A stretch of DNA of 64,000 nucleotides from CAG-465 sp964653805 (GCA_964653805.1 CAZZFS010000001.1:99455-163454); one strand, 5' to 3'; shown: positions 25,250 through 34,003, numbered from the stretch's first letter. The notes: a model not told the origin generated them from the sequence alone. A program made the numbers and translations.

Positions 25250-26935
25250 ATGGAAGCTATAAAAATAGATAAACCTGTTGTAAAAAAGGTTGGAAATGAT
25301 GGTAAAATAAACTATTATAAAAAAGTAGATTATTATATGAATATATATTATACAAAGTTATCTCAAAATATATATAAACAATTAGGAATAGATTTATTGA
25401 AAAATAAAACTTATATTGATGGAAAAGATAAATATATTATTACAGAAAAAAAAAACATGTATAACGAAATATATTTAGGTAGTGATATAACGTCTAATTT
25501 AGAATTATCAAAAATAAAAATTGATTTAAAAGATTTTTTGTTAAAAAATAGTATTGATGAAGAAAATATTTCATATATTTGGAAAGAATTTTTAAAAATG
25601 AATTTGGCCGATATATATACTTTAAATACAAATAAAAATAACTCTGATTGGGGGATTTTAATATTAGATAACAAGGCAAAACTTATTTATTGTTTTGATT
25701 ATGATAATACATTTTTCCAAAATGCTTATCCAATGATAGGTATATCAGAAGCAATTGAAAATAAAAATATAACTAATAAAATGGTGCAAAAGTATAATAT
25801 TAGAAAATATAAAAATATTTTAAGTGATGTTGTTGAACATATTGGTTTTGATATTGGAGAAGGAAGAAGATTTGTATTAAATAAAGATTTAAATATAAAA
25901 AAATATAGTATAAAAGAAACTATTAAATATATAATGCAAGAACTAGGTAATAAGGAATATAAAGAATTAGAAAGAAAAATAAATATTCAAAAAGCTTTGC
26001 CTATTATTGATGATGAATTTGAAAATAAACAAGAACTTGAATTTTATGGATTACTTGCAAAATTACATATTTGTGTTATAAAAGCTAAATTGTTAAATAT
26101 ATGTTTTTTGGAACAAGAAATAAAAAATATAAATTTTTTATTAAGTATTAACAGTAAAATGTTTTCAAAATACGAAAGTTATGAATTAATAGAATTAATA
26201 AAAAAATTAGATATTAAAAAAGATGTAAAAGGTGCAGAAATATATATTGAAATGAAAAATGAAGAAGAAAGAAAATATGGTACTGAATTTGTAAAAGAAA
26301 TGAAAAAACATAATTGGATATTACAGATACATTCAGCAAGTATCTATGATTTAACTAAAGAAGAAATTATAGATTATTTAGAATACTATAATAGTTTAGC
26401 ATTAATATATAATAAAAAAATAAAATTAACTATTCATCCGGCTGAAGAAAAATGTTTAGATTTATCAATAGAAAAAACAATAGAAGGTATGAATTTTGTA
26501 TCAAAATATATAAATGAAAATGATTTAAAATTAGAAATATTACTTGAAAACTTGAATGAATTAAACAAAAAAAAAAGATGTAACATATATAAAACATATG
26601 AAGCATTAGAAAAGTTAAAGAAAATAGGAAATACTTTTGATGTAGGGCATTTTGTTTATGATTATTCAAATGATTATAAGGAATTAATAAAAGAACATAT
26701 GGAAAAAACAAAAAATGTACATATACATGATATAAGTGATGATAGAGTGGATCATTATCCTTTTTACTATAATAATGTTAAATTAAGCAAAATAGTGAAG
26801 TATTTAGAATTAATAAATTATAAAGGTAACGTTGTATTAGAGTATGGATTAGAATATTTAAAAGGTAATAAATTTGAAGATAAAATAGATGAATATATAA
26901 AACAGATTGAACTAGTAAAAGAAAGTTTTGTATAA
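25250..26935 (+). CDS. Two-part protein: possible kinase-like N-terminus, sugar-isomerase/Endo IV-type TIM barrel C-terminus
   Basis: A 561-residue protein. The C-terminal ~230 residues look like an AP-endonuclease-2/xylose-isomerase-like TIM barrel with a full set of metal ligands: LTIHPAEE, ILLENLNEL, NTFDVGHF, NVHIHDIS and VVLEYG. The N-terminal ~270 residues include KLSQNIYKQLGIDLL and NNSDWGILILDNKAKLIYCF followed by DYDNTFF, a pattern like the catalytic end of HipA/CtkA-type kinases (N..D..., then D.DN). The kinase part is a weak call; the barrel is better supported. GGTGG precedes the ATG. Single-gene unit between a promoter and a terminator. Substrate unknown. Confidence 0.6.
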   Translation: MEAIKIDKPVVKKVGNDGKINYYKKVDYYMNIYYTKLSQNIYKQLGIDLLKNKTYIDGKDKYIITEKKNMYNEIYLGSDITSNLELSKIKIDLKDFLLKNSIDEENISYIWKEFLKMNLADIYTLNTNKNNSDWGILILDNKAKLIYCFDYDNTFFQNAYPMIGISEAIENKNITNKMVQKYNIRKYKNILSDVVEHIGFDIGEGRRFVLNKDLNIKKYSIKETIKYIMQELGNKEYKELERKINIQKALPIIDDEFENKQELEFYGLLAKLHICVIKAKLLNICFLEQEIKNINFLLSINSKMFSKYESYELIELIKKLDIKKDVKGAEIYIEMKNEEERKYGTEFVKEMKKHNWILQIHSASIYDLTKEEIIDYLEYYNSLALIYNKKIKLTIHPAEEKCLDLSIEKTIEGMNFVSKYINENDLKLEILLENLNELNKKKRCNIYKTYEALEKLKKIGNTFDVGHFVYDYSNDYKELIKEHMEKTKNVHIHDISDDRVDHYPFYYNNVKLSKIVKYLELINYKGNVVLEYGLEYLKGNKFEDKIDEYIKQIELVKESFV

Positions 26936-26974
26936 AAATAAATATTATAAAATTGAATAAATAATGAAAAAAAT

Positions 26975-27016
26975 AAAGGTTAAATATGATTAAATGAAAT
27001 TATATTTAACTTTTTT
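26975..27016 (+). terminator. Rho-independent terminator
   Basis: AAAG-GTTAAATAT (26975-26987, one bulged G) / ATATTTAACTTT (27002-27013), T run to 27016. Confidence 0.75.
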
Positions 27017-27027
27017 ATATAATATTG

Positions 27028-27056
27028 TTGATTTTTTATGTAAAATGATATATAAT
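27028..27056 (+). promoter_or_regulatory. Promoter of the GYD-repeat gene pair
   Basis: TTGATT (27028-27033), 17 bp, TATAAT (27051-27056). Confidence 0.65.
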
Positions 27057-27116
27057 ATTCCGTATTAAAAGATTAAATATAAAGCTAATTAGCTGAATTT
27101 GAAAGTGAGGATTAAA

Positions 27117-27335
27117 ATGGCACGTAGAAAAAAGAAAGTAAGTGATTTCCAAATGTTTGATCAAAACGGGATTCATAAAATAACTGGAACTCGGTTTGAT
27201 GAGGATGGTTATGATTGGGAAGGTTTTGATGTAGATGGTTTTGACCTGGAAGGAAAACATATTAGTACTGGTAAAAAATATAATGCCTCGGGTTATGATT
27301 CGGAAGGTTATGATAAATATGGAAACTCAAAATAA
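27117..27335 (+). CDS. Small Gly-Tyr/Phe-Asp repeat protein
   Basis: A 72-residue protein. After a basic start (MARRKKKVSDFQMF) come about seven short repeats of the form (F/Y)D-x-(D/E)-G: FDEDGYDWEGFDVDGFDLEG, then YNASGYDSEGYDKYG. The five-residue period with alternating acid, glycine and aromatic residues is striking; such repeats are known in mobile-element and phage proteins but no function is assigned. GTGAGG precedes ATG 27117. It uses codons rare elsewhere in the window (CGG, CTG, CGT), hinting at transfer. The next gene starts inside its 3' end. Confidence 0.7.
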   Translation: MARRKKKVSDFQMFDQNGIHKITGTRFDEDGYDWEGFDVDGFDLEGKHISTGKKYNASGYDSEGYDKYGNSK

Positions 27336-27945
27336 GCGGTTAGAAGTAAATGAAGTTGACAAAGCTTTTAAAAAACTGCCGAAATTAAGAGGAGAGGTAC
27401 AAAGTTATGAAGAATATTTGGAAGTTATAGCTGAATATTATGAATTAAATTGTTCCAAAAATTCTTTTTTTGAGAGAAAGGGTATAAATCAACATAAGTT
27501 TAATAGAATAGAAGCTTTTATGAAAAAGTATTTTTCTGTTAAAATTGAAGAAGCTGTTGTGAAAAGAAAAGAATATATGAAGAAAAAAAATGAACATCAT
27601 ATTTTAAATTTTCCAATTGTTATTAAGCAAATTAATGATGAAAATCTTGATATTGCTAGATTTTTAAATGGTGATTTAGATATTGAATGTTTAATTGAAC
27701 TTACTTCTAGAAATTCAGCATATAAAAAGCATTTGAAAAAGCTTCATACAATTAGAGTGAATTTAAAAAAATACAAAGAACCATTCGACTTAAAGTCATA
27801 TTTGTCAATGAATATACAAATTGCGGGTGTTAAAATCACACAGGAATTTGTAGAGGAAACTTTGGAATACATGAATGAAAACAGCATATTTATATGTAAT
27901 TATACTGTTCAGGATTGTATAAGAAAAAGAATAAATGAAAAATAA
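27319..27945 (+). CDS. Unknown protein overlapping the GYD-repeat gene
   Basis: ATG 27319 lies 17 bases inside the previous gene and has GGAAGG 11 bases upstream; earlier in-frame ATGs at 27310 and before lack a site. The product is 208 residues, helical and basic, with a possible helix-turn-helix-like stretch (LNCSKNSFFERKGINQHKFN). No family recognised. Overlap implies coupled translation with the repeat protein. Codon use (CCG, GAG, GTG, GGG) differs mildly from the core genes around it, consistent with acquisition. Confidence 0.65.
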   Translation: METQNKRLEVNEVDKAFKKLPKLRGEVQSYEEYLEVIAEYYELNCSKNSFFERKGINQHKFNRIEAFMKKYFSVKIEEAVVKRKEYMKKKNEHHILNFPIVIKQINDENLDIARFLNGDLDIECLIELTSRNSAYKKHLKKLHTIRVNLKKYKEPFDLKSYLSMNIQIAGVKITQEFVEETLEYMNENSIFICNYTVQDCIRKRINEK

Positions 27946-27970
27946 AACGTAAAAAATAATAAAAAGAGAA

Positions 27971-27999
27971 AGCATTGTAAATTTACAATGTTTTTTTTT
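27971..27999 (+). terminator. Rho-independent terminator
   Basis: Palindrome CATTGTAAATTTACAATG (27973-27990) followed by nine T. Confidence 0.8.
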
Positions 28000-28065
28000 G
28001 ATTTTTATATATTATTTTGGTATTAAATAATATATTTGTAAAAATAAATAAAAATATGTAAAAAA

Positions 28066-28094
28066 TTGCTTTTTGTGTAAAAAAGAAGTATAAT
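28066..28094 (+). promoter_or_regulatory. Promoter of flavodoxin-like gene
   Basis: TTGCTT (28066-28071), 17 bp, TATAAT (28089-28094). Confidence 0.65.
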
Positions 28095-28174
28095 AAATTT
28101 AATTTAAATAAGGTAACCTAATAAAAAGATGAATAGTATATATAACAAAATTAATCAAAGAAGGAGATTAAGTT

Positions 28175-28702
28175 ATGAAAAAATTAATAATCTATAAATC
28201 AAAAACAGGATATACAGAAAAATATGCAAAATGGATAGCTTCGGAAACGGATGCCGAAATCTTTAGGTTAAAAGATGTTGATATAGATATAGTTAGAGAC
28301 TATGATGTAGTTGTGTATTGTGGTGGGCTTTATGCAGGTGGAATACTTGGTTTTTCTTTTATAAAGAAAAATTTTAAAAAATTAGAAAACAAGAAAATAA
28401 TAGTTGTTGCGGTAGGTGCAACTATAAAAAAAGAAGAGGCTGAAAAAGAAGTTAAAAATAAAAACTTATTACCTGAAATGGAAAATCAAATAGAATTTTT
28501 TTTACTTAGAGGTGGTTTGAATTACAAAAGAATGAATTTTTTTGATAAAGTATTAATGTTTTTTTTGTTACAATCTAAAAAAATAAAAAGAAAAGATGAA
28601 TTAGATGAGGAATCGAAAGGTTTGATTGCTACCTATGGAAAAACAGTAGATTTTACAGATAAAAAATCCATTAATCCAATACTTAAATTGATGGAAGAAT
28701 AA
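28175..28702 (+). CDS. Flavodoxin-domain protein (HemG-like)
   Basis: A 175-residue protein starting KKLIIYKSKTGYTEKYAKWI, the FMN phosphate-binding loop (S/T-x-T-G-x-T) of flavodoxins, then DVVVYCGGLYAGGILG and IIVVAVGAT as further FMN-loop strands. Closest in plan to the flavodoxin-5/menaquinone-dependent protoporphyrinogen oxidase type. Likely a one- or two-electron carrier or quinone-linked reductase. GAAGGAG precedes the ATG. Single-gene unit. Confidence 0.8.
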   Translation: MKKLIIYKSKTGYTEKYAKWIASETDAEIFRLKDVDIDIVRDYDVVVYCGGLYAGGILGFSFIKKNFKKLENKKIIVVAVGATIKKEEAEKEVKNKNLLPEMENQIEFFLLRGGLNYKRMNFFDKVLMFFLLQSKKIKRKDELDEESKGLIATYGKTVDFTDKKSINPILKLMEE

Positions 28703-28721
28703 AAATTTAAAGTAATTAAAT

Positions 28722-28769
28722 AAAAAAATAATGTATACATTTAATTTGATGTTATGCATTATTTTTTTA
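28722..28769 (+). terminator. Rho-independent terminator
   Basis: AAAAAATAATG (28722-28733 region) / CATTATTTTTT (28757-28767). Downstream, 28770-28815 holds short tandem TATATATGTTTT copies. Confidence 0.7.
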
Positions 28770-28849
28770 TTTATATATATGTTTTTATATATGTTTTTAT
28801 ATATTTTTTAATTGTTTGTGTTGTTTATGTGAAATTTTAAAAAATGTTA

Positions 28850-28878
28850 TTGAAATAAGTTTTTTTTTGCTATATAAT
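28850..28878 (+). promoter_or_regulatory. Promoter of FIST-aldehyde dehydrogenase operon
   Basis: TTGAAA (28850-28855), 17 bp, TATAAT (28873-28878). Confidence 0.7.
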
Positions 28879-28923
28879 TTGAATATAGGTTGGATAAATT
28901 AATCTAACAATAGGAGGTATAAT

Positions 28924-30081
28924 ATGTTAAAATCTAAAGTTGGATACAGTATAAATGCTGATCCTTATGAAGCAGGTATGGAAACTGCTAAAATGGCAAC
29001 AGATGGTATGAAAGGAAAATTTGCTTTTGTTTTTAATTCCGCTGGATATGATCAAGTTGAATTTATTAAAGGAATAAAAAAAGCTACACCAAAATTATCT
29101 TTTGTTGGTTGTACATCATTTGATGCAATTATTGTTCCAGATGGAGTTATAACTTCAGAAAATGGTTTTGCCGGAATGTTAGCTTTTGATGGTGATATAA
29201 GTGTTTCAACAGCTGCTGCAGCAAAATCAAACGATGCTAGAAAAACTGGTGCAAAAGTTGCAATGGATGCAATGAAAGCTTCAAAAAAACGTACTAAACC
29301 AGATTATTTTTTTATGAGTGCTAACCCTGCTGAAGAAGAGGAATATTTAAAAGGGATTCAAGATGTTATAGGTAGAGTACCTTTTTTCGGTGGAAGTGCA
29401 GCAGATAATGATTTATCTGGAAAATGGAAAGTTTTTCACCAAGATGGTATTACAAATGATGGTGTTGCAGTAGCATTTTTTTATACTGATAAAGAAGTAG
29501 TAACAACATATACAGGAGCATATAGAGAAACAACAGATGTTGGTGTTATAACTAAAGTTTCTGGAAATAGAATTTTAGAAGAAATAGATAATATAAAAGC
29601 AGTTGAAAAATATGCAAGTTGGAGAAAAATGGATACAAAAGATTTAATGGGTGGCGCTTTACTTACAGCTACTATTACTTCACCACTTGGTGTTAAAGAT
29701 AGACTTGGGGATTTAGCTGTTATAAGACATCCAATGGGTGGAAATGAAGATTTATCTATGAATATAGGGAATAAACTTGCAGTTGGTACAGCAGTTGTTA
29801 GAATGGAAGCTACAGTTGATGAACTTGTAGAATCTACAAAAAACACTTTAAATGAAACTAAAGAAAAATTAAATGATCCAGCTGCATATATGTTAATTCA
29901 TTGTGGTGGAAGAAAAATTGGTATTGGAAATAGAATAAATGAAGTTCATGCTAATTTAAAAGAAGTTGCTGGTGATGTTCCATTTATAACTGCATTTACT
30001 TTTGGTGAATATGGTTATGGAGATGATCAAGCAAATGCTTGTGGAGGATTAATGCTATCTTTTACAGGATTTGAGAAGTAG
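28924..30081 (+). CDS. FIST-domain protein
   Basis: A 385-residue soluble protein made of FIST N (residues ~30-210: FAFVFNSAGYDQVEFIKGIK, FVGCTSFDAI, VPFFGGSAADND) and FIST C (~215-365) with a terminal TFGEYGYGDDQANACGG. FIST domains are proposed to be small-ligand sensor modules, often fused to kinases or methyl-accepting proteins; here it stands alone without membrane or output domains. TAGGAGG precedes the ATG. Only eight bases separate it from an aldehyde dehydrogenase gene, so the two are co-expressed. Confidence 0.85.
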   Translation: MLKSKVGYSINADPYEAGMETAKMATDGMKGKFAFVFNSAGYDQVEFIKGIKKATPKLSFVGCTSFDAIIVPDGVITSENGFAGMLAFDGDISVSTAAAAKSNDARKTGAKVAMDAMKASKKRTKPDYFFMSANPAEEEEYLKGIQDVIGRVPFFGGSAADNDLSGKWKVFHQDGITNDGVAVAFFYTDKEVVTTYTGAYRETTDVGVITKVSGNRILEEIDNIKAVEKYASWRKMDTKDLMGGALLTATITSPLGVKDRLGDLAVIRHPMGGNEDLSMNIGNKLAVGTAVVRMEATVDELVESTKNTLNETKEKLNDPAAYMLIHCGGRKIGIGNRINEVHANLKEVAGDVPFITAFTFGEYGYGDDQANACGGLMLSFTGFEK

Positions 30082-30089
30082 GTGGGAAA

Positions 30090-31526
30090 ATGAAAAATTT
30101 AATAGGTGATAATTGGTGCGAATCAAGTGATAATGCAAAACTTGATGTTGTAAATCCAGCAACTGGTGAAGTTATAGATACTGTACCAGAAACAGCTGTA
30201 GAAGATGTAGATTTAGTAGTAAATGTTGCAAGAGAAGGATATAAAACATGGTCAAATAGACCTATGCATGAACGTGGTGAAATATTATTAAAATTCACTA
30301 AGCTAGTTTTAGAAAAAAAAGATGAACTTGCAAAATTATTAAGTGATGAAACTGGGAAACCAATAAAAGAAGCTATAGGAGAAATAGCAAATATTCAAAT
30401 AGGAGTACCTTCTTTTGTTGAAAGAGCAAAACATGAATATGGTAATTTGATTTTTAATGGACAAGAAAAAGGACAAGAAAATACTATTCAATATACAACA
30501 CAATCTCCAGTTGGAGTTGTAGTTGCAATAATTCCTTTTAACTTTCCTTGTGATTTGTTTTGTCAAAAGGTTCCTAGTGCATTAATAATGGGGAATGCTG
30601 TTATATTAAAACCATCAGGACATAATCCTTTAACTTTAATAAAATTAGTTGAATTATTAGTAGAAGCCGGTGTAGATAAAGGTGCTATAAATGTAATAAA
30701 TGGAGCTGGTGCTCCTGTTGCACAAGCATTAGCTGCGCATAAAGGTGTAAATTTAGTTAGTTTAACAGGTTCAACAAAAGCAGGAATGCAAGTTATGGAA
30801 ATATGTAGTAAGAATTTAACTCATGTTACTTTAGAATTAGGCGGAAATGATGCCTTTATTTTAGATGAAGATGGAGATATTGATTTAGCAGTAGAAGAAA
30901 CAATTTGGGGAAGATTATATAATACAGGACAAGTTTGTTGTGCTAGTAAAAGATTTTTAATAAATAATAAAGTTAAAAAAGAATATATACAAAAATTAAT
31001 AGTAAGAATTGATAAAATGAAACTTGGAATGCCATCTGAAATGGATGTTGAATTAGGTTGTTTAATAAGTGAACAGGCTGCTAAAATGGTTGAAGAACAA
31101 GTAAATAAAACTATTGAACAAGGTGCTAAACTTTTAATAGGTGGAGTACGTAAAGGTGCTTTTTATCCTCCTACTATAATAGATGAAGTAACAGCAGATA
31201 TGGATGTTGCAAAAGATATGGAGATATTTGGACCGGTTATTTCAATAATTGGATTTGATGATATAGATGAAGCTGTGAAAATAGCAAATCAATCTTCATA
31301 TGGGTTATGTGGATCTATAATTTCAAGAGATATGAATAAATGTTTTAAAGTTGCAAATGCTTTAGAATGTGGTGGTTCTGTTATAAATGGAGCTAGTTTC
31401 TTTAGATCATTTGAAATGCCTTTTGGAGGATGGAAACATTCTGGAATAGGTAATGAAGGTGTATCTTCAACATTAAAAGAAATGTCAAAAACAAAAACGA
31501 TTGTTTTGAAAAATGTTTTAAAATAA
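30090..31526 (+). CDS. NAD(P)-dependent aldehyde dehydrogenase
   Basis: A 478-residue enzyme of the ALDH superfamily. Seen: VAIIPFNFPCDLFCQKVPSA (nucleotide-binding entry), SLTGSTKAGMQV, catalytic Glu region THVTLELGGNDAF, and catalytic Cys in NTGQVCCASKRFL (~residue 282); then PFGGWKHSGIG near the end. Length and motifs fit the succinate-semialdehyde/GapN-like group; substrate is not readable. GGTGGG precedes the ATG. Second gene of an operon with a FIST-domain protein, and followed by a terminator. Confidence 0.92.
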   Translation: MKNLIGDNWCESSDNAKLDVVNPATGEVIDTVPETAVEDVDLVVNVAREGYKTWSNRPMHERGEILLKFTKLVLEKKDELAKLLSDETGKPIKEAIGEIANIQIGVPSFVERAKHEYGNLIFNGQEKGQENTIQYTTQSPVGVVVAIIPFNFPCDLFCQKVPSALIMGNAVILKPSGHNPLTLIKLVELLVEAGVDKGAINVINGAGAPVAQALAAHKGVNLVSLTGSTKAGMQVMEICSKNLTHVTLELGGNDAFILDEDGDIDLAVEETIWGRLYNTGQVCCASKRFLINNKVKKEYIQKLIVRIDKMKLGMPSEMDVELGCLISEQAAKMVEEQVNKTIEQGAKLLIGGVRKGAFYPPTIIDEVTADMDVAKDMEIFGPVISIIGFDDIDEAVKIANQSSYGLCGSIISRDMNKCFKVANALECGGSVINGASFFRSFEMPFGGWKHSGIGNEGVSSTLKEMSKTKTIVLKNVLK

Positions 31527-31553
31527 ATTAAAAAGATTTGATGAATAAAAAAT

Positions 31554-31595
31554 AAAAGTGTTAACATTAATTTTGTTAATGCTTTTGTTTTTTTT
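31554..31595 (+). terminator. Rho-independent terminator after ALDH
   Basis: AAAAGTGTTAAC (31554-31565) / GTTAATGCTTTT (31575-31586) with two G-U pairs, then a long T tract. Confidence 0.8.
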
Positions 31596-31716
31596 TTGTT
31601 AAAAAACATTAAAAAACATAATAAATTAGATAATAAAAAAAATACAAAAAAACATCTTGAAAAAAAATACAATATATGTTAACATTATACATGTAGAATA
31701 TATAGGAGGTTGTTTT

Positions 31717-31764
31717 ATGCAGATTATCATTACACATCTAAAAATTATTATGGAGATAATTTGA
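31717..31764 (+). CDS. Possible 15-codon Ile-rich leader peptide
   Basis: ATAGGAGG (31701-31709) is followed after eight bases by ATG, 15 codons and TGA: MQIIITHLKIIMEII, seven of 15 residues Ile. It sits in a 385-bp gap, with a possible promoter (TTGAAA 31657, 17 bp, TAACAT 31680) before it and a terminator-like hairpin after it, just ahead of the CYTH gene. That is the plan of an attenuator, but AT-rich DNA yields many Ile codons by chance. Confidence 0.3.
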   Translation: MQIIITHLKIIMEII

Positions 31765-31853
31765 AATAATCAATAATAAAAATATTTAAAATAATTAAAA
31801 ATACAACAAAAAAATAAGAGTTGAATATGAAAATATAAGTTATATGGTTGAGA

Positions 31854-31894
31854 GCATGATGTTTAAAAAGTATTTAGATGTTATGCCTTTTTTT
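31854..31894 (+). terminator. Terminator/attenuator hairpin just upstream of CYTH gene
   Basis: 14-bp stem GCATGATGTTTAAA (31854-31867) / TTTAGATGTTATGC (31873-31886) with four G-U pairs, five-base loop, seven T after one C. It lies 18 bases before the CYTH start codon, so it would stop transcription entering that gene. Confidence 0.6.
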
Positions 31895-31911
31895 GAAATG
31901 AGGTAAATATT

Positions 31912-32487
31912 ATGGAAGAAATAGAATTAACTTTTAGATTAGAAAATACTCGTGAAGAAATAGAAGAAATATTAAAAAAAGACGAATTTAAGTTTGTAAA
32001 AAAATATACAGTAAGAGACATATATATGTGTCTTGATTGTGTAGATATTATTAATACAAAAAATAGAGATATCTTAAAAGATAGTATAATAATTAGAAGT
32101 GCTGAAGATAAAGTAGCTGTTATATATAAAAAGAAAATATATGATGAAAAAGGTTCAACTATATATCGTGAAAGATATGATATGGGTGTTGACAATGTTG
32201 ATAATGCTTTAAAAATATTTAAAAATATTGGATATAAAGAATTAATTACTATGACAGACTCAATTTCAGAATATAAGTATAAAAATACAAAATTATTTTT
32301 AGAAGAAGTTGATGATTTAGGTTCTTTCTTAGAAATAGAATTAGATGCCGGTAATTCAAAAGATAGTTTTTTAGAACAAGCTGTGTATAATTTAAGAAGA
32401 TCTGAATTTAAATTTAATGAAAAACTATTTGATGTGAAAAAAGCAGAAGAAATGATTAATTTTAAATATAAAAAAAATGAAGAGTAA
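31912..32487 (+). CDS. CYTH-domain protein
   Basis: A 191-residue protein. It opens EEIELTFRLENTREEIEEIL, the family's ExExK-like start (here E-I-E-L-T), and shows the tunnel-lining charged strands: DSIIIRSAEDKVAVIYKKKI, YRERYDMGV, and LFLEEVDDLGSFLEIELD. CYTH enzymes act on triphosphates (class IV adenylate cyclase, thiamine triphosphatase, tripolyphosphatase). The substrate cannot be told. GAGGT precedes the ATG. The upstream leader hairpin suggests attenuation. Confidence 0.75.
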   Translation: MEEIELTFRLENTREEIEEILKKDEFKFVKKYTVRDIYMCLDCVDIINTKNRDILKDSIIIRSAEDKVAVIYKKKIYDEKGSTIYRERYDMGVDNVDNALKIFKNIGYKELITMTDSISEYKYKNTKLFLEEVDDLGSFLEIELDAGNSKDSFLEQAVYNLRRSEFKFNEKLFDVKKAEEMINFKYKKNEE

Positions 32488-32506
32488 AAATGAAATAAAT
32501 TTAAAT

Positions 32507-32556
32507 AAAGTAACTAAAGTGTTAATTAAATGAATAATGTTTTAGTTGCTTTTTTA
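32507..32556 (+). terminator. Rho-independent terminator after CYTH gene
   Basis: AAAGTAACTAAA (32507-32518) / TTTAGTTGCTTT (32541-32552), one G-U pair, T tail. Confidence 0.75.
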
Positions 32557-32608
32557 TTAGAAAATATGTAGTGGATTTTGAATGTTATAGAAAAAGTAGG
32601 TGTGATTA

Positions 32609-33649
32609 ATGTCAATTAATAAAGAAAAACTATTGGTTTTTTGTTTAATCTTAAGTGTTTTAATCTTAATTAGTGTAGTGGTATATTACATTTTAAATAT
32701 AGAAGATAAAAGTGTTGAAAAGGTTAATATTAATAATGAAATAAATCGAAATGAAGATACAATAAATGTTGAAGAAGGTAAACAGAGTGAAAAAGAGAGT
32801 ATTTCGAATATTTATGATAAATATTCGAAGTTTGAATTTAAAAGAACAACAAAAATTGAATTTTTAAATGATAAAATTGAAATAGAAAATGGTAAATTAT
32901 ATTACACAACAAATGATACAAAAACATTAGTTACCTCTGTTATGGGAACACCCAAATATATAGCTGGTTTTTTAGAAGGTGGAACAATAGGGTATCAAAT
33001 TGTTATTACTGAAGAAGGTACTATATGGAAAGCAGAAGAAAAAAGTACTGCTAATAATTTATCTATTGATTTTAAAAAAGTAGAAATTGATGGTACGGTA
33101 ATTGAAATGACTACAGGAATTGAAGGTGTAAAATTTCAAAGCGGGCCATATTTTCTTATTAAAGAAGGTAAACTTTTAAATGATACAGGAAAAACATATG
33201 AAGAAATTAATGGTGATCATATAGATTCTTACGGTACAGTTTGGGAAGAAATATATATAAGCGAAGATAAAACGATTTCAAAATATATATCTAAAACTGA
33301 TTATGTTAAAGTTAAAGATGAAAAAGGTAATTTAGTTAAAGTAAAACAAATTTTTGGTCAAAATATACTTGAGGGATATAGATTTTATATAATAACTACG
33401 GATGATAAATTTTTATATATAGATTATAAATCATTAGTTTCTGTAAACGCGATTGAAGAATATATAGCAAAAGAATATCAAGAAACATTAGGTGAAAAAG
33501 TAAAAAAATTTGATTTTATAAAAATACCACTTCAAAGTGGCGGTTCAAAAGAAAATTTAAAATTAGAATTGCAAAATGGTAATGTAGTAGAAATAATGGA
33601 TATAAATAATGAGTATTACGATATGTTAGTAAAAAAACATATATATTAA
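32609..33649 (+). CDS. Membrane-anchored protein, unknown
   Basis: A 346-residue protein with one N-terminal membrane segment (residues ~9-30), an acidic linker (~35-65) and a ~280-residue exported domain rich in beta strands, with repeated patterns of the type G-x-I/W plus a short turn (VITEEGTIWKAEE, YFLIKEGKLLNDTG, DSYGTVWEEIYISEDKTI, FYIITTDDKFLYIDY). The repeats suggest a small beta-propeller-like fold (inference). No family recognised. AGGTGTG precedes the ATG. Confidence 0.65.
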   Translation: MSINKEKLLVFCLILSVLILISVVVYYILNIEDKSVEKVNINNEINRNEDTINVEEGKQSEKESISNIYDKYSKFEFKRTTKIEFLNDKIEIENGKLYYTTNDTKTLVTSVMGTPKYIAGFLEGGTIGYQIVITEEGTIWKAEEKSTANNLSIDFKKVEIDGTVIEMTTGIEGVKFQSGPYFLIKEGKLLNDTGKTYEEINGDHIDSYGTVWEEIYISEDKTISKYISKTDYVKVKDEKGNLVKVKQIFGQNILEGYRFYIITTDDKFLYIDYKSLVSVNAIEEYIAKEYQETLGEKVKKFDFIKIPLQSGGSKENLKLELQNGNVVEIMDINNEYYDMLVKKHIY

Positions 33650-33657
33650 TATTTAAG

Positions 33658-33691
33658 ATAGTGGTTGTAATGTACAACTGCTATTTTTTTT
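33658..33691 (+). terminator. Rho-independent terminator
   Basis: ATAGTGGTTGTA (33658-33669) / TACAACTGCTAT (33673-33684) with two G-U pairs, T run. Between here and the promoter at 33943 nothing is seen. Confidence 0.8.
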
Positions 33692-33942
33692 CGTTTTTGT
33701 GAATAAAAATTGAATGTAATTGTGTAGTTAAAAATACTTTAATAAATCTTTTAAAAATATTTGAATTTTGTTGAAAAATTATTTTGTATATGATAATATT
33801 TATGTGTAAGTTATATATTGTTTATATTTAAATAATTAAATCTAGTATAAACAAAATAAAATAAAACTCCAGAAGTGCTAATAATAGTGTGTTTTCAATG
33901 CTTTTTTAACTTTGAATTGGTTTGTAATTAAATTAATCGAAT

Positions 33943-33971
33943 TTGACAAAGTAGTAAAAATATAGTATAAT
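33943..33971 (+). promoter_or_regulatory. Promoter of yabE-like gene
   Basis: Full consensus TTGACA (33943-33948), 17 bp, TATAAT (33966-33971). Confidence 0.85.
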
Positions 33972-34003
33972 TACACTACCGTATAATTAAGGGAGGAAAG
34001 TTT

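Noticed and set aside
28770..28815. Tandem TATATATGTTTT copies as a binding-site array
   Set aside because: Only two to three copies in very AT-rich DNA after a terminator; no linked feature.
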